Under the pieces are notes generated by a model that had not been told where the DNA came from, ran no database searches, and saw only the letters and a list, made by a program, of their open reading frames with translations. Of a stretch of 64,000 nucleotides of DNA, positions 44,054-54,162 are shown in pieces (the stretch's first letter is position 1; every line of letters begins with the position of its first letter). The position numbers were made by a program, and so were the translations under genes. Origin of the DNA: Roseibium album (GTDB lineage Bacteria > Pseudomonadota > Alphaproteobacteria > Rhizobiales > Stappiaceae); assembly GCF_001404515.1 (NCBI RefSeq), contig NZ_CXWE01000003.1:124001-188000 (forward strand), in the 5' to 3' direction.

Positions 44054-45277
44054 ATGGCAACTACGCTCGACATCGCGCGAGACAATCCGAACGCGCAGAC
44101 AGTTACCGCTGCAGCAATCACCCCTTTGCACAATGACGACAGGCCAACCCTGATCGGGCTGTCTCGCGAGGAACTCGGTGAATTGCTCGGGACCATCGGT
44201 GTTCCACAGAAGCAGTGGCGCATGCGCGCCTCTCAACTCTGGCACTGGCTCTATGTGCGCGGCGTATCCGACTTTGCCGACATGACCAACATCGCAAAGG
44301 ATCTGCGCGCAAAACTGGCTGAAGCCTTCACCTTGGTGCGTCCGGAAATCGTTTCCGAGCAGATCTCCGTTGATGGCACACGCAAATGGCTTTTCCGGTT
44401 TCCGCCACGCGGGGCCGGCCGTCCGGTCGAGGTCGAGACTGTCTACATCCCGGAAGAAGGCCGCGGCACGCTCTGTGTCTCTTCGCAGGTCGGCTGCACT
44501 CTGACCTGCACATTCTGTCACACTGGAACCCAGAAACTCGTGCGGAACCTGACCGCCGAGGAAATTCTTTCGCAGATTCTCATGGCCCGTGACAGGTTGG
44601 GGGATTTCCCTCATGCCGACACCCCGCAAGGTGCAATTGTTCCCTCCGAAGGCCGCCTCGTGTCCAACATCGTCATGATGGGCATGGGGGAACCGCTCTA
44701 CAATTTCGACAACGTCAAGAAGGCCTTGCTGATCGCATCCGACGGCGACGGCCTGTCACTCTCCAAGCGCCGCATCACCTTGTCGACTTCCGGCGTCGTG
44801 CCGGAAATATTCCGCACCGGTGACGAGATCGGCTGCATGCTGGCAATCTCGCTTCACGCAGTTCGCGACGACCTTCGCGATGTTTTGGTGCCAATCAACA
44901 AGAAATGGAACATCGAGGCCCTGCTCGATGCCTGCCGCCAGTACCCGGGGCTTTCCAACGCCAAGCGCATCACCTTCGAATATGTGATGCTCAAGGGTGT
45001 GAACGACAGCAATCAGGAGGCATTGGATCTCGTCCGGCTTCTCAAGGGCATTCCAGCCAAGATCAATCTCATACCGTTCAATCCCTGGCCGGGATCGGAC
45101 TACGAATGCTCGGACTGGGAGCGGATTGAGGAATTCGCCGACATCGTCAATCGGGCGGGGTACGCATCACCGATCCGAACACCGCGCGGCCGCGATATCT
45201 TTGCAGCCTGCGGCCAGTTGAAATCGGCTTCGGAACGAATGCGCAAGAAAGATCGCGAGGCGCTCGCAGCATCCTGA
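44054..45277 (+). CDS. rlmN: Dual-specificity 23S rRNA A2503 / tRNA A37 C2-methyltransferase
   Basis: 407 residues from ATG 44054; in-frame starts at 43892 and beyond would add a non-conserved basic tail. Radical-SAM signature [11 protein letters not shown] (CxxxCxxC), [33 protein letters not shown] and the catalytic C-terminal Cys in FAACGQLK are all visible. RlmN methylates C2 of A2503 in 23S rRNA and A37 in some tRNAs. The ribosome site is weak (AACGGA). A strong terminator follows. Confidence 0.95.
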   Translation: MATTLDIARDNPNAQTVTAAAITPLHNDDRPTLIGLSREELGELLGTIGVPQKQWRMRASQLWHWLYVRGVSDFADMTNIAKDLRAKLAEAFTLVRPEIVSEQISVDGTRKWLFRFPPRGAGRPVEVETVYIPEEGRGTLCVSSQVGCTLTCTFCHTGTQKLVRNLTAEEILSQILMARDRLGDFPHADTPQGAIVPSEGRLVSNIVMMGMGEPLYNFDNVKKALLIASDGDGLSLSKRRITLSTSGVVPEIFRTGDEIGCMLAISLHAVRDDLRDVLVPINKKWNIEALLDACRQYPGLSNAKRITFEYVMLKGVNDSNQEALDLVRLLKGIPAKINLIPFNPWPGSDYECSDWERIEEFADIVNRAGYASPIRTPRGRDIFAACGQLKSASERMRKKDREALAAS

Positions 45278-45290
45278 ACGATTTCTCAAA

Positions 45291-45317
45291 AAAACGGCGG
45301 CCAATGGCCGCCGTTTT
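45291..45317. terminator. Bidirectional Rho-independent terminator
   Basis: AAAACGGCGGCC and GGCCGCCGTTTT pair over 12 bp around the loop AAT, with a T-run on either strand. It separates the convergent rlmN and chemoreceptor genes. Confidence 0.92.
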
Positions 45318-45336
45318 CGTTTGCGATGGCGACCGA

Positions 45337-47478
45337 TCAGGCCGCCGCAACATCGCGTAGAAATTCCGATACCGTGACGTTGAGCGTTTCCAGCTTCTCC
45401 GACGCATCTGTCACGGCACCTTCGACGGAGCGTGCGGACATGGACGTCGTATCGACCGCGGAGCTGACATTTGACATGTTGTCACTTGCCGTGGTCGTGC
45501 CCGAGGAGGCCTCGGAAGCACTCCGGCTGATCTCGCCGGTCGCGGCATCCTGTTCCTGAACGGCCGCAGCGATGGACGCCGTGTTCTCATTCGCCTTGAC
45601 CATGATATCCGCAACACCCTGGATTGCCGCGACAGCCTGCTGTGTTGCCGCCTGGATTTCAGAGATCTGACTGGAAATGTCTTCCGTCGCCTTTGACGTT
45701 TGCGTCGCAAGTTCCTTGACTTCCGCGGCGACAACCGCAAAGCCTTTGCCGGCTTCACCTGCCCGGGCTGCCTCGATCGTCGCATTCAGGGCAAGCAGGT
45801 TGGTTTGCTCCGCTATTGCCTGGATGAGACCGATGACCTCACCGATGCGAGCTGAACCGGACGACAGCATTTCCATTTTTTCGGTGCTGATCTGGGTCTG
45901 GCTCGTGGCATCTGAAATGACCTGACTGGTTTCATCAACCCTGCGGCCGATTTCCGAAATTGACGAAGACAATTCTTCGGTCGCGGCCGCAACCGTCTGA
46001 ACGTTGCCGGAAGCATGATTGGTCGCGGTCGCTGCGCTACTGACCTCGTCAGCGGCGTTCGACGCGGTTGCCATCATCGACGACGCATTGGATTGCATCT
46101 CGGTCATCGATGCCTCGACTGTGCTCAACAACTCTGAGGATTGTGTCCTGAAAGTCTCGATCAGGTTCTCGACCCTGTGCTGGCGCTCATTGCGAAGCTT
46201 CTCTTCTTCTTCCCGCGCTTCCGCCAGGCGTGCCTGTTCCGCAACGCCGTCACGGAAGCCCGCAATTGCCGAGGCAATCTCTCCGACTTCATCCTGACGA
46301 CCGGCTTCCGCGAACTCGACGCTGACATCACCGCCTGCGAGTTTGGCCGCGCTTTGAACCAGGTTCTTGATCGGGTTGGTAATCGAACGGGCGGCGAACC
46401 AGCCGATAATCGTCATGACAACCAGAATCACCGCGCTGATCACGGCGATCTGCGTACCAAGCCTGGTTACGGGAAGGAGAACTTCACTTTCCGCCTCAAC
46501 AGCGACCACAGCCAGTTTTGCGCCATGAAACTCAAGCGGCGACGACGCGGCAAAAAATGATTCTCCGCGGAAGTTGTCCAGATGTCCATTGGATGCCTGG
46601 CCGGCAAGCGCCTTGTCGACAACCTCGCTGTCAAGGCTGGCCTTGAGAATATCGTTGTCTTCAGGCGTTTTCGCCGAATCGTTCCGGAACAGTTTGTCGG
46701 CGCCGATAAGGATCGCCTCACCGGTCTCGCCGAGCCCCGCAACGCCTGACATGATCGAGTTGATGTTATCGATCGGCATCTGGAAGACGAGCACGCCAAG
46801 CTTTTCATCACCCTTGTAGATCGGGGTTGAAATGAAGCTTGCGGGAGCATCCGCACTCGGTGCGTAGGGTTTGAAATCGAAGAAATGGACTTTGTCCCTA
46901 TCGCCCTTCAATGCTGCCCGGAATGCATTGCCGAGGTCAGTGTCCTTGTACTGGCCATTGATAAGATTTGTCGCGTAGTCCAGTTCCTTGAAGACCGAGT
47001 AGATCAGTGACCCATCTTCGGCGAACAGGAAAATATCATAATAGCCGTGGGTCTTGAGTGTTTGCCGGAACCACGGATGGTACTGCGCATGGACAACGTC
47101 GTACGGCGTGTCCCCGGCGCTCATCAGGGCATCCTTTTCCCCCAACGGATGCGGATTGTCGTGGATGTAGGCGTTTTGAAGCGTCGTTGCCACATCGCCT
47201 TCCCCGGTTTTCCAGGCTGCGTCGAAGTCTTCAAGGGCAGTCTGTACAAACGGGCTTCCCGCAGTGACGGTGAGATCCTGGACGATCGATTCCAGATAGT
47301 GAGAAAGATCGTCTGAGCGAACCTTGGCGAGCGCGCTCAATCGCTCCTCCGCCTGCTCCTCGATGTTGGATGCACTCACCCAGTAGGCAAGCGCACCGAC
47401 AAAGACCGCTGCGACAACTGAACACCCCGAAATGATCGCGGGCAGTCGAAAACTCAGCTTGGAAAACCGGGTCCCCAT
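45337..47478 (-). CDS. Methyl-accepting chemotaxis protein with double-Cache-type sensor
   Basis: 713 residues. Helix 1 (about 12-34), a long periplasmic domain (35-350) of dCache type ([54 protein letters not shown]), a second helix (about 345-365), HAMP, and a signalling domain with the standard tip ([19 protein letters not shown]). GGAGGG lies just upstream of the ATG. dCache receptors often sense amino acids or amines, but the ligand motif was not checked. The C-terminus resembles that of the receptor at 3764. Confidence 0.93.
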   Translation of the reverse strand: MGTRFSKLSFRLPAIISGCSVVAAVFVGALAYWVSASNIEEQAEERLSALAKVRSDDLSHYLESIVQDLTVTAGSPFVQTALEDFDAAWKTGEGDVATTLQNAYIHDNPHPLGEKDALMSAGDTPYDVVHAQYHPWFRQTLKTHGYYDIFLFAEDGSLIYSVFKELDYATNLINGQYKDTDLGNAFRAALKGDRDKVHFFDFKPYAPSADAPASFISTPIYKGDEKLGVLVFQMPIDNINSIMSGVAGLGETGEAILIGADKLFRNDSAKTPEDNDILKASLDSEVVDKALAGQASNGHLDNFRGESFFAASSPLEFHGAKLAVVAVEAESEVLLPVTRLGTQIAVISAVILVVMTIIGWFAARSITNPIKNLVQSAAKLAGGDVSVEFAEAGRQDEVGEIASAIAGFRDGVAEQARLAEAREEEEKLRNERQHRVENLIETFRTQSSELLSTVEASMTEMQSNASSMMATASNAADEVSSAATATNHASGNVQTVAAATEELSSSISEIGRRVDETSQVISDATSQTQISTEKMEMLSSGSARIGEVIGLIQAIAEQTNLLALNATIEAARAGEAGKGFAVVAAEVKELATQTSKATEDISSQISEIQAATQQAVAAIQGVADIMVKANENTASIAAAVQEQDAATGEISRSASEASSGTTTASDNMSNVSSAVDTTSMSARSVEGAVTDASEKLETLNVTVSEFLRDVAAA

Positions 47479-48009
47479 GGCACCCTCCAGTTATTAAGAT
47501 CACCTTACTGAGTTGACGTGAGTCTGCTTACTGCAAAGTTAATTATGCCCAATTATTAGGCTTAATGATGAAAAAATGGAAGTTGTGACCTTTATTTTAT
47601 CAACCAAATCTATTTTAATACTCAATAATGACAAGATGTATACTTGGTTTTTTTCAACTTATGCGAATTCTATTTTAAATTTTGCAATTCACAACTTACA
47701 TCTTTTAGGTGTACCGCGCACAATCAGGCCGGTCGGCGATTCGACTGAATGATCAAGACTGCGCACATCCGGGTGATTGCAGGGAATACCAACCTAGATT
47801 TACAGCGCGGTTGTATTACTCTTCTGGATAACCACTTCACAGAAGAGGGCCAAGCCGGAAATTGCTGGATACGCAGACCGACCATTGCCCGGGTCTGTAT
47901 TTGGTGCCTGAAAAAAGAATTGCCTGTATGAAGTTCACACGGCGAGGATTTTCCGGCGCTTGCTGAAAGAAAGCCCATCGAATCCCGTGAGGGTTTGGGA
48001 GAAATTGCA
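47479..48009. other. AT-rich intergenic region between chemoreceptor and cytochrome genes
   Basis: 531 bp without a credible gene. The left 230 bp (47500-47730) is strongly AT-rich and should carry the chemoreceptor promoter. A 7-bp hairpin TCTTCTG/CAGAAGA at 47820-47846 is the only structure noted. Confidence 0.5.
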
Positions 48010-48621
48010 ATGAGCAAACATGTTATCATTCTACTCATAATTATGGTGATTTCCGCAATCGTCGTGGATGCCTTTGCACAAAGTCAGCCTTTCGACAGCC
48101 ATATTGCCATCGAAAATCCGGCGGATCTTTCCAAGGACGAAGCGCGCAAGATTTACAGCGACCTGAAGGAGCGCATGGCATCCCTTTACGCCATGTCGGA
48201 TCTCGCGGAGATTCGCGATTATCAGTCCTGGGAAGCCTTCAACGATGCTCCCTATATTTCGGCTACTCATGGTCAGCGCTACGTCAACAATTACGCCAAC
48301 GTCAGGGCCATCAACTATGCAATCCTTGCTGAAGGCGAGGAGCTGCCCGTCGGCTCTGTTCTTGCTAAGGACAGCATCACGGTTACGGGCGACGGTCGCA
48401 TTTTCCCAGGAGCCATGTTCGGCATGGAAAAACTGGCCGAGGGCGCCAGTCCCCAAACAGCTGACTGGCGGTATTTTATGGTGATTCCCGATGGCTCCAT
48501 CGTGGGCGATACCACTGGCGACAATCCTGACCTCATGACCTATTGTCATGAATGTCATCTTGCCGTCGAAGACCGGGATTTTACGTTCTTTGTTCCCGAA
48601 GACTACCGGATCCAGAAATAA
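48010..48621 (+). CDS. Cytochrome P460-like c-type haem protein
   Basis: 203 residues; GGAG 8 bp before the ATG. A signal peptide (HVIILLIIMVISAIVVDAFA) exports it. It carries one CxxCH haem site near the C-terminus (C179-HE-C182-H183 in TYCHECHL) and the family segment THGQRYVNNYANVRAINYA. Cytochrome P460 and cytochrome c'-beta share this fold and bind NO or oxidise hydroxylamine. A lysine-haem cross-link of true P460 cannot be judged from sequence alone. Stand-alone gene. Confidence 0.85.
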   Translation: MSKHVIILLIIMVISAIVVDAFAQSQPFDSHIAIENPADLSKDEARKIYSDLKERMASLYAMSDLAEIRDYQSWEAFNDAPYISATHGQRYVNNYANVRAINYAILAEGEELPVGSVLAKDSITVTGDGRIFPGAMFGMEKLAEGASPQTADWRYFMVIPDGSIVGDTTGDNPDLMTYCHECHLAVEDRDFTFFVPEDYRIQK

Positions 48622-48835
48622 CGGTTCGGGTGTCACTGTTGAAATGCCGATCAAACGAGCAAATGTGGGAATACGTTCACAGGATCGACTACCCGCCTCA
48701 GCGAAAAGATACACTCGATTGTTGAGCCAACGCCTGCGCAAACGGCCAGGTTGGCGCTTTTGATCGAACGGTGGGACCAGCGCGCTTTGCGTCATAGCGC
48801 CAACAACACACACAGTTGCAAGGTCACAAAGCAAA

Positions 48836-48857
48836 AAGGCCGCCCGGAGGCGGCCTT
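48836..48857 (-). terminator. Rho-independent terminator of the molybdenum hydroxylase operon
   Basis: AAGGCCGCC and GGCGGCCTT (9 bp) around CGGA; on the minus strand a T-run follows (TTTTT), just after the stop of the gene at 48881. Confidence 0.88.
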
Positions 48858-48880
48858 ACAAGGTCCATTCGCTGTTCCGG

Positions 48881-51070
48881 TTATACCAGTCCTGCCTTGG
48901 TCAAAGGCAGGTTGGTGACCCATTCATCCTTTGCAGCGGCAATGGCATTCGCGACAGCCGGACCGATCGGAGGGGTCCCGGGTTCGCCAATTCCGGTCGG
49001 GGCCTCGTTTGATGCCACGATATGCACCTCGATCTCGGGCATGTCGGAGATGCGGATCGGTTCATAGGTATCAAAGTTTGTTTCTTCGACAATTCCGTCG
49101 GCAAGCGTCACCTGGTTGCGCAGGATGGCACCAAGACCGTAACCGATGCCGCCTTCGACCTGCGCCCGGATATTGTCCGGGTTGATCGGAGTACCGCAAT
49201 CAACAGCTGCCACGACTTTTTCCACTTTCACCGTGCCGTCATCCCGCAAGGAGATTTCCGCAACCTCCGCAACATAGGATCCGAAGGACTTGTGCACGGC
49301 GACACCGCGATATCGACCCTCGGGCGCAGGCTGATCCCAGCCGGCTTTTTCGGCCGCCAGTTTCAGCACTTCCACCTTTCGCGGATCGTCCTTGATCATT
49401 TCGAGGCGATACGTGACCGGATCCTTGCCCGCCTGCTTCGCCAGGCGATCCATCATGGTCTCCATGACATAGGCAGTATGTGTGTGACCGACAGAGCGCC
49501 ACCAGAGAACCGGAACCTTCGTTTCCTGGAAAGCCTGGTCCATGTTCATCAGCGGGAACGCATAGGTCGTGTCATGCGCACCCTCGGTCATGTTGTGGTC
49601 GACGCCGTCCTTCATCAGCATCGCTTCGAAAGGCGTGCCCTTGATGATCGATTTGGCCGCGATGTTGTACTTGAATGCAGTGACGTTGTTGTCGCCGTCA
49701 AATCCGACCTTGATCTTGTGCGCCGACATCGGACGATAATAACCACCAGCCATATCGTCTTCGCGGGTCCAGATGATCTTGACAGGTGCCGGGTCCATTC
49801 CAGCAGCCAGCATCGCCTTTGCCAGGAAGGCGACTTCTGCAACCGGATGACTATCGGCCTGTGCCCGCCGTCCGAAAGACCCGCCGGCCCACATGGTGTT
49901 CACTTTCACCTTTTCGAACGGAACCTCGAGGATCGTTGCAGCCACGTTGTGATCGATAGTCTGGATCTGGGAACCGAGCCACAGTTCCGCTGTCTCGCCA
50001 TCATACAGGAGCGCCGCATCAAGGGGCTCCATGGCACCATGAGCGAGGAACGGAAACTCGAAATCGGCCTCGATAACGCTCGCGGATGCTTCAAGTGCCG
50101 CGTCGACATCACCGTCTTCGCGGACCTTCAGCGCCGGCTTTGCTGTCAACTCCTTCAGCTCCGCCATCATGGCATCGCTTGAACGGGTTTCCGCGTCACC
50201 GTCATCCCACTCGATTTCCAGAAGATCACGCGCCTTGATGGCAGGCCAGGTTGACTCTGCGACGACGGCTACCCCGTTCGGGATCTGGAGGACCTTGACG
50301 ACGCCCGGAACTTTCTCCGCCTCGCTTGCGTTGAAGGATTTCAGCTTGCCGCCAAACCTCGGTGAGCGTGCCACCACCGCAACCAGGAGATCGTCGCGCT
50401 GAAAGTCCATGGTGTAAGTGTTCGGCGCACCGATTGTCTTGTTCTTCACGTCGATGCGCGGGAAGGTTTTTCCGATATAGACCCACTGATCCGGGGTTTT
50501 CAATTGCGGCTCGGCCGGAACATCTTGCTGAGCAGCCAATCCTGCCAGTTCACCGAGTGTCGCGGATTTTCCGGAAGAATGGCTGACCACCCCGTTCGAA
50601 ACTGTGACTTCACCCGTCGGAACCCCCCATTCCTGTGCAGCGGCAGCAACGATCATGGCCTTGGCCACGGCTCCGGCCTGACGGTATTGCATGAAGGAGT
50701 TGGCCATGGCGGTCGAGCCGCCCGTGCCCTGCACACCGAACAGTGTATTTGCGTAAACCTGCGGATTTGACGGCGCGAATTCTGCCGAGACCTGGTCCCA
50801 GGACGCATCGAGTTCATCGGCGACCAGCGTGGTAAGCCCGGTTGCAGTCCCCTGTCCCTTGTCCAGATGTTTGGAAAGGACGATGACGGTGTTGTCCGGT
50901 CGGATATGCACGAACGGCTGGACAAGTCCACTGTCGCCGGTGGCAGCTTCCGCAGCACGCGGCAGGTGCATCGCGATCATCAGACCGCCAACAGTGCCTG
51001 CGGACATCTTCAGGAAGGTCCGGCGGTTCGGCTTTGCGGCTTCGAGCGGCTTTTGCAGCAAATGCAACAT
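48881..51070 (-). CDS. Molybdenum-hydroxylase large subunit, isoquinoline 1-oxidoreductase (IorB) type
   Basis: 729 residues of the xanthine-oxidase family. A Tat signal (RRTFLKMSAGTVGG followed by a hydrophobic segment) exports the folded enzyme. Segments include VQGTGGSTAMANSFMQYR, GAMEPLDAALLYDG, WAGGSFGRR and GIGEPGTPPIGPAVANA with the catalytic Glu (GEPGTPP). It oxidises an aldehyde or N-heterocycle with water as oxygen donor, passing electrons to the 2Fe-2S subunit. Start follows GGAGG inside the end of iorA. Substrate unassigned. Confidence 0.92.
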   Translation of the reverse strand: MLHLLQKPLEAAKPNRRTFLKMSAGTVGGLMIAMHLPRAAEAATGDSGLVQPFVHIRPDNTVIVLSKHLDKGQGTATGLTTLVADELDASWDQVSAEFAPSNPQVYANTLFGVQGTGGSTAMANSFMQYRQAGAVAKAMIVAAAAQEWGVPTGEVTVSNGVVSHSSGKSATLGELAGLAAQQDVPAEPQLKTPDQWVYIGKTFPRIDVKNKTIGAPNTYTMDFQRDDLLVAVVARSPRFGGKLKSFNASEAEKVPGVVKVLQIPNGVAVVAESTWPAIKARDLLEIEWDDGDAETRSSDAMMAELKELTAKPALKVREDGDVDAALEASASVIEADFEFPFLAHGAMEPLDAALLYDGETAELWLGSQIQTIDHNVAATILEVPFEKVKVNTMWAGGSFGRRAQADSHPVAEVAFLAKAMLAAGMDPAPVKIIWTREDDMAGGYYRPMSAHKIKVGFDGDNNVTAFKYNIAAKSIIKGTPFEAMLMKDGVDHNMTEGAHDTTYAFPLMNMDQAFQETKVPVLWWRSVGHTHTAYVMETMMDRLAKQAGKDPVTYRLEMIKDDPRKVEVLKLAAEKAGWDQPAPEGRYRGVAVHKSFGSYVAEVAEISLRDDGTVKVEKVVAAVDCGTPINPDNIRAQVEGGIGYGLGAILRNQVTLADGIVEETNFDTYEPIRISDMPEIEVHIVASNEAPTGIGEPGTPPIGPAVANAIAAAKDEWVTNLPLTKAGLV

Positions 51071-51073
51071 GGA

Positions 51074-51535
51074 TCAGGCCTCCATCTTGTCGGATGCAAG
51101 GTGGATTGCCTTGCGGATACGGGCATAGGTTGCGCAGCGGCAGACATTTCCGTCCATGGCGGCATCGATATCTTCATCCGTTGGCTTCGGCGTTTCGCTC
51201 AAAAGAGCGGTCGCCGCCATGATCTGGCCGGACTGGCAATAGCCGCATTGCGGCACATCCAGCTCGTTCCAGGCGGCTTGCACGGCCTGCGCCGCCTTGC
51301 CGTCAACTCCCTCGATGGTGGTGATTTCGGCACCTTCCAGATCACCGACAAATGTCTGGCAGGACCGGATCGGAACGCCATCCCAATGAACGGTGCAGGC
51401 GCCGCATGAGGCAATGCCGCAGCCGAACTTCGTTCCGGTCATCCCGAGTTCGTCGCGCAGTGCCCACAAGAGCGGGCTTTCGGGATCGGCGTCGAGCGTC
51501 CGCGTTTCCCCATTGATTTTAAGTGTAACTGACAT
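51074..51535 (-). CDS. 2Fe-2S subunit of the molybdenum hydroxylase (IorA type)
   Basis: 153 residues with two [2Fe-2S] sites: plant-type CGIASCGACTVHWDG plus a downstream Cys in RSCQTFVGDLEG, and the all-helical CGYCQSGQIM with VCRCATYARI. It relays electrons from the molybdenum site in the large subunit. The stop sits 3 bp from the large subunit start. No FAD subunit is present, which is normal for the IorAB/aldehyde oxidoreductase type that uses other acceptors. Confidence 0.95.
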   Translation of the reverse strand: MSVTLKINGETRTLDADPESPLLWALRDELGMTGTKFGCGIASCGACTVHWDGVPIRSCQTFVGDLEGAEITTIEGVDGKAAQAVQAAWNELDVPQCGYCQSGQIMAATALLSETPKPTDEDIDAAMDGNVCRCATYARIRKAIHLASDKMEA

Positions 51536-51577
51536 GAAGGACGTCTCCCTTGGCTGGCCTTAACTGGCTAAAGGGTG

Positions 51578-51598
51578 TAAACTACACTGTGCAGTTTA
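51578..51598. promoter_or_regulatory. Palindromic operator candidate 1 for the TetR regulator
   Basis: TAAACTACACTGTGCAGTTTA is a near-perfect 21-bp palindrome (18 of 21 symmetric positions). It lies 43 bp upstream of the IorA start. Confidence 0.75.
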
Positions 51599-51616
51599 GT
51601 CTTTGTATTCGTATCT

Positions 51617-51634
51617 GTAAACTCCCTAGTTTAC
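51617..51634. promoter_or_regulatory. Palindromic operator candidate 2 for the TetR regulator
   Basis: GTAAACT, CCCT, AGTTTAC: perfect 7-bp arms. It shares the (G)TAAACT...AGTTTA arms with the first palindrome; the centres are about 37 bp apart, in the divergent iorA/tetR region. Confidence 0.8.
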
Positions 51635-51715
51635 ATAGAGTGTCTTTTTTGGGAAAAAAGAGCGGGGAACTGAAAACAAAAAAAGAAATGCAACAAGGGC
51701 TGATGTGAGCAGGAC

Positions 51716-52333
51716 ATGTCCGTATCCGACCAGAAGAAAAAGCAGATAGTCGAGGCCGCGATCGCGGAATTTCAGGAAAAGGGGTATGCCGGCGCAAGCA
51801 TGGACCGGATTTCCGAACGTGCACAGGTCTCCAAGCGAACAGTCTACAATCACTTTGAAAGCAAGGACGTTCTCTTCAGGGCCATCAACCAGTGTCTCGC
51901 CGACCAGATCAATTCCGCACTTGAACTGTCCTATGATCCTGACCTGCCCATTCGCGATGCGCTCGTCAGGTTGGGCTGGGCAGAGGGCGAACTGATGATC
52001 AATCCGTGCTTCATGAGCCTTGCCCGCATGATCATGAGCGAGACCATCCGCGATCCGGAACTCGCTGCCGATATGAATGCCCGCATGACCAAACTCGTCG
52101 TTTTCGCCGAATTCATCGAACGCGCGACGAAGGAAGGCAAACTGAAGGCCGAAGATCCCGCTGTTGCCGCCGAACAGTTTCTGGGTCTCATAAAGTCCCG
52201 CGCCTTTTTCCCGAACATCTACGCCGCCCGCGTTCCCGACCGTGAGGAGATCGGAAAGATCATCGAGGAAAGCGTCGACTTGTTCCTGGCAAGGTATGGT
52301 GTTGCATCAGTGGCAAAATCGGCAGCGGAATAG
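51716..52333 (+). CDS. TetR-family regulator of the molybdenum hydroxylase operon
   Basis: 205 residues. The helix-turn-helix is clear (AIAEFQEKGYAGASMDRISE, then RAQVSKRTVYNHFESKDVLF). The C-terminal dimer/ligand half (LARMIMSETIRDPELAADMN) is of the AcrR_C/TetR_C_14-like type. It is divergent from iorA-iorB with two shared palindromes, so it probably represses both until an inducer is bound. Confidence 0.88.
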   Translation: MSVSDQKKKQIVEAAIAEFQEKGYAGASMDRISERAQVSKRTVYNHFESKDVLFRAINQCLADQINSALELSYDPDLPIRDALVRLGWAEGELMINPCFMSLARMIMSETIRDPELAADMNARMTKLVVFAEFIERATKEGKLKAEDPAVAAEQFLGLIKSRAFFPNIYAARVPDREEIGKIIEESVDLFLARYGVASVAKSAAE

Positions 52334-52443
52334 GCTTTCTCTGAGCCCTGAACCGATCGCGACGACTTGTTCGTCAGGTAGCCTTCTTGTAACGCCGCAA
52401 GATTTAAACGGACATCTTTGGTTCAAAACGCTAGAGCCACCCC

Positions 52444-52555
52444 TTTGTCATCCCTGCGAAGGCAGGGATCCAGTATTCATTGACGGCAGAGACACACCGC
52501 CGCGGCGGCGCAATGGATCCCGAACCTCCACTCTGCAGCGTCCCAGACGACAATG
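52444..52555. repeat. Degenerate palindromic repeat element
   Basis: Begins TTTGTCATCCCTGCGAAGGCAGGGATCCAGT (in halves) with an 8-bp hairpin (ATCCCTGC/GCAGGGAT, loop GAAG, 52450-52469). The far end, near 52512-52552, is a decayed copy in inverse sense (ATGGATCCCG ... CCCAGACGACAA). This is the layout of short dispersed intergenic repeats of alphaproteobacterial chromosomes. Only one copy is seen in this window. The hairpin may end the TetR transcript. Confidence 0.6.
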
Positions 52556-52592
52556 GTTCGAGCCCATCAAACAAAACGACGACACAAGCTGA

Positions 52593-54146
52593 CTAACCCG
52601 AATTCCCAACCGGCTTTTCCAGCAACTTGCCCCACCGTGTCCGCTCCGCCATCTGTTGGCGCGTCTCCTCGGAAATCAGGCCGTCTACATTTTCCGGAAC
52701 CCAGCCACCCCCGAGCCCCTTGTAGACCGCGATCAGGTTGGTCAGCACGTTCGCTTCCGCGGCAATCAGCCGTTCTTCGGCGACAAGGAGGCTCTTCTGG
52801 GCATCGACCACCCGGTTGTAGGATGCGGTCCCATCTTCATACTGCGCCTCGACCTCAGAAACGGCACTGCGGGCAGCCGCCACGCTGCGGCGCAGGTAAA
52901 CCGCTTCCTGCTTGGATCGAAGAAAGGCCGTCAGGGCGTTCTCAACTTCCGAATACGCATTGAGAACGGTATTCTTGTAGTTGAGCAGCGTTTCCTGGAA
53001 TTCGGCATCCTGGACCCGGACATTGTTCTGGATGCGGCCATAGTTCAGGAAGTTCCAGGAAAACCCCGGATTGATGAAACCGGTTGCCGTGCCGTTGCCG
53101 AACAGGTTTGAAAAATCATCCGCACTGACACCAATCGCGCCGGAAATGGAGAACGCGGGATAAAGGTCCGCCTTGGCAACGCCGATCTGGGCCGACTGCG
53201 CCGCGGCCACATATTCCGCATAGCGTATGTCCGGGCGCCTGCGCAGAAGATCAGCTGGAACACCAATGGCAACTTCTGCCGGGGCACGCGGATAACGGGC
53301 TCTCCGCCCAAGGCGCGACTTCATCTTGCCCGGAGGCTCGCTCAAGAGCAGGCTGAGTGCATTATAGGCCTGCGCCAGTTCAGCCTCGTAACCCGGAATG
53401 CTGGCAAGCGTGTTGTTGTAAAGAACAGTTGCCTCGTCGACATCCAGCTTGGTTGCCGCGCCGTTTTCCAGACGTAGCCGGGTAAGATCCAGTGATTTTT
53501 TCTGCAGGGCTGCATTCTTGCGGGCTGTTGCCACCAGTTGCTGGAGCTCGCGGACGGTCACATAGGTCGCTGCGATATCACCCGTGAGCGTGACAAGCGC
53601 GTCATCATAGGAAGCAATGTTTGCCTTCAGGTTGGCGTCGGCCGACTGCACGTCCCTGCGAATCTTGCCCCAGACATCAATCTCCCAGGCAGCATCGAAC
53701 CCCGCAGACACACGGGTAATGTGGTCATTGACCAGCCCGACCCTCTCCAAGTCCCGGATAAACGGATCTTGGGCGCTGAAACGAATGCTCTTGGAACCAC
53801 CGTTGATCTCCTGCACCTGGGGAAACAGTTCGCCCCGTGCGATTCCCAGCTGCGCGCGCGCCTGATAGACGCGGACACCTGCCGCCTGCAGCTCCACATT
53901 CTGCCGGTAAGCCTGGGCAATCAGGCCGTTCAGGGTTTCGTCCCTGAAGACCTGCCACCACGGCACGGAATTCGCGCTTCTCGTGGTGAACCCGGTTCGG
54001 CTGTCGATCGGCAGATCGGCACCGGAACTCCAGCTGTCGAGAATGGGAGCTTCGGGCCGTTCAAAGTCCGGTCCGACCATGCAACCACCCAGCAGCAGCG
54101 AGCTGCCGAGAACCGCCCATAGTCTTGCCTTTTGCAATCGCCCCAT
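52593..54146 (-). CDS. Outer-membrane factor, NodT-type efflux lipoprotein
   Basis: 517 residues; start chosen at ATG 54146 with AGG close upstream (an in-frame start 24 bp earlier overlaps the HlyD stop). Lipobox LLLGGC with MVGPDFERPEAP is the classical NodT/OprM opening. Two TolC-type repeats follow (YRQNVELQAAGVRVYQARAQLGIARG, LRRRPDIRYAEYVAAAQSAQIGVAKADLYP). It forms an outer-membrane channel for the membrane-fusion protein encoded next door. No RND pump or ABC exporter is in the operon. Confidence 0.92.
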   Translation of the reverse strand: MGRLQKARLWAVLGSSLLLGGCMVGPDFERPEAPILDSWSSGADLPIDSRTGFTTRSANSVPWWQVFRDETLNGLIAQAYRQNVELQAAGVRVYQARAQLGIARGELFPQVQEINGGSKSIRFSAQDPFIRDLERVGLVNDHITRVSAGFDAAWEIDVWGKIRRDVQSADANLKANIASYDDALVTLTGDIAATYVTVRELQQLVATARKNAALQKKSLDLTRLRLENGAATKLDVDEATVLYNNTLASIPGYEAELAQAYNALSLLLSEPPGKMKSRLGRRARYPRAPAEVAIGVPADLLRRRPDIRYAEYVAAAQSAQIGVAKADLYPAFSISGAIGVSADDFSNLFGNGTATGFINPGFSWNFLNYGRIQNNVRVQDAEFQETLLNYKNTVLNAYSEVENALTAFLRSKQEAVYLRRSVAAARSAVSEVEAQYEDGTASYNRVVDAQKSLLVAEERLIAAEANVLTNLIAVYKGLGGGWVPENVDGLISEETRQQMAERTRWGKLLEKPVGNSG

Positions 54147-54162
54147 AAACCTGTCGCCCGTC

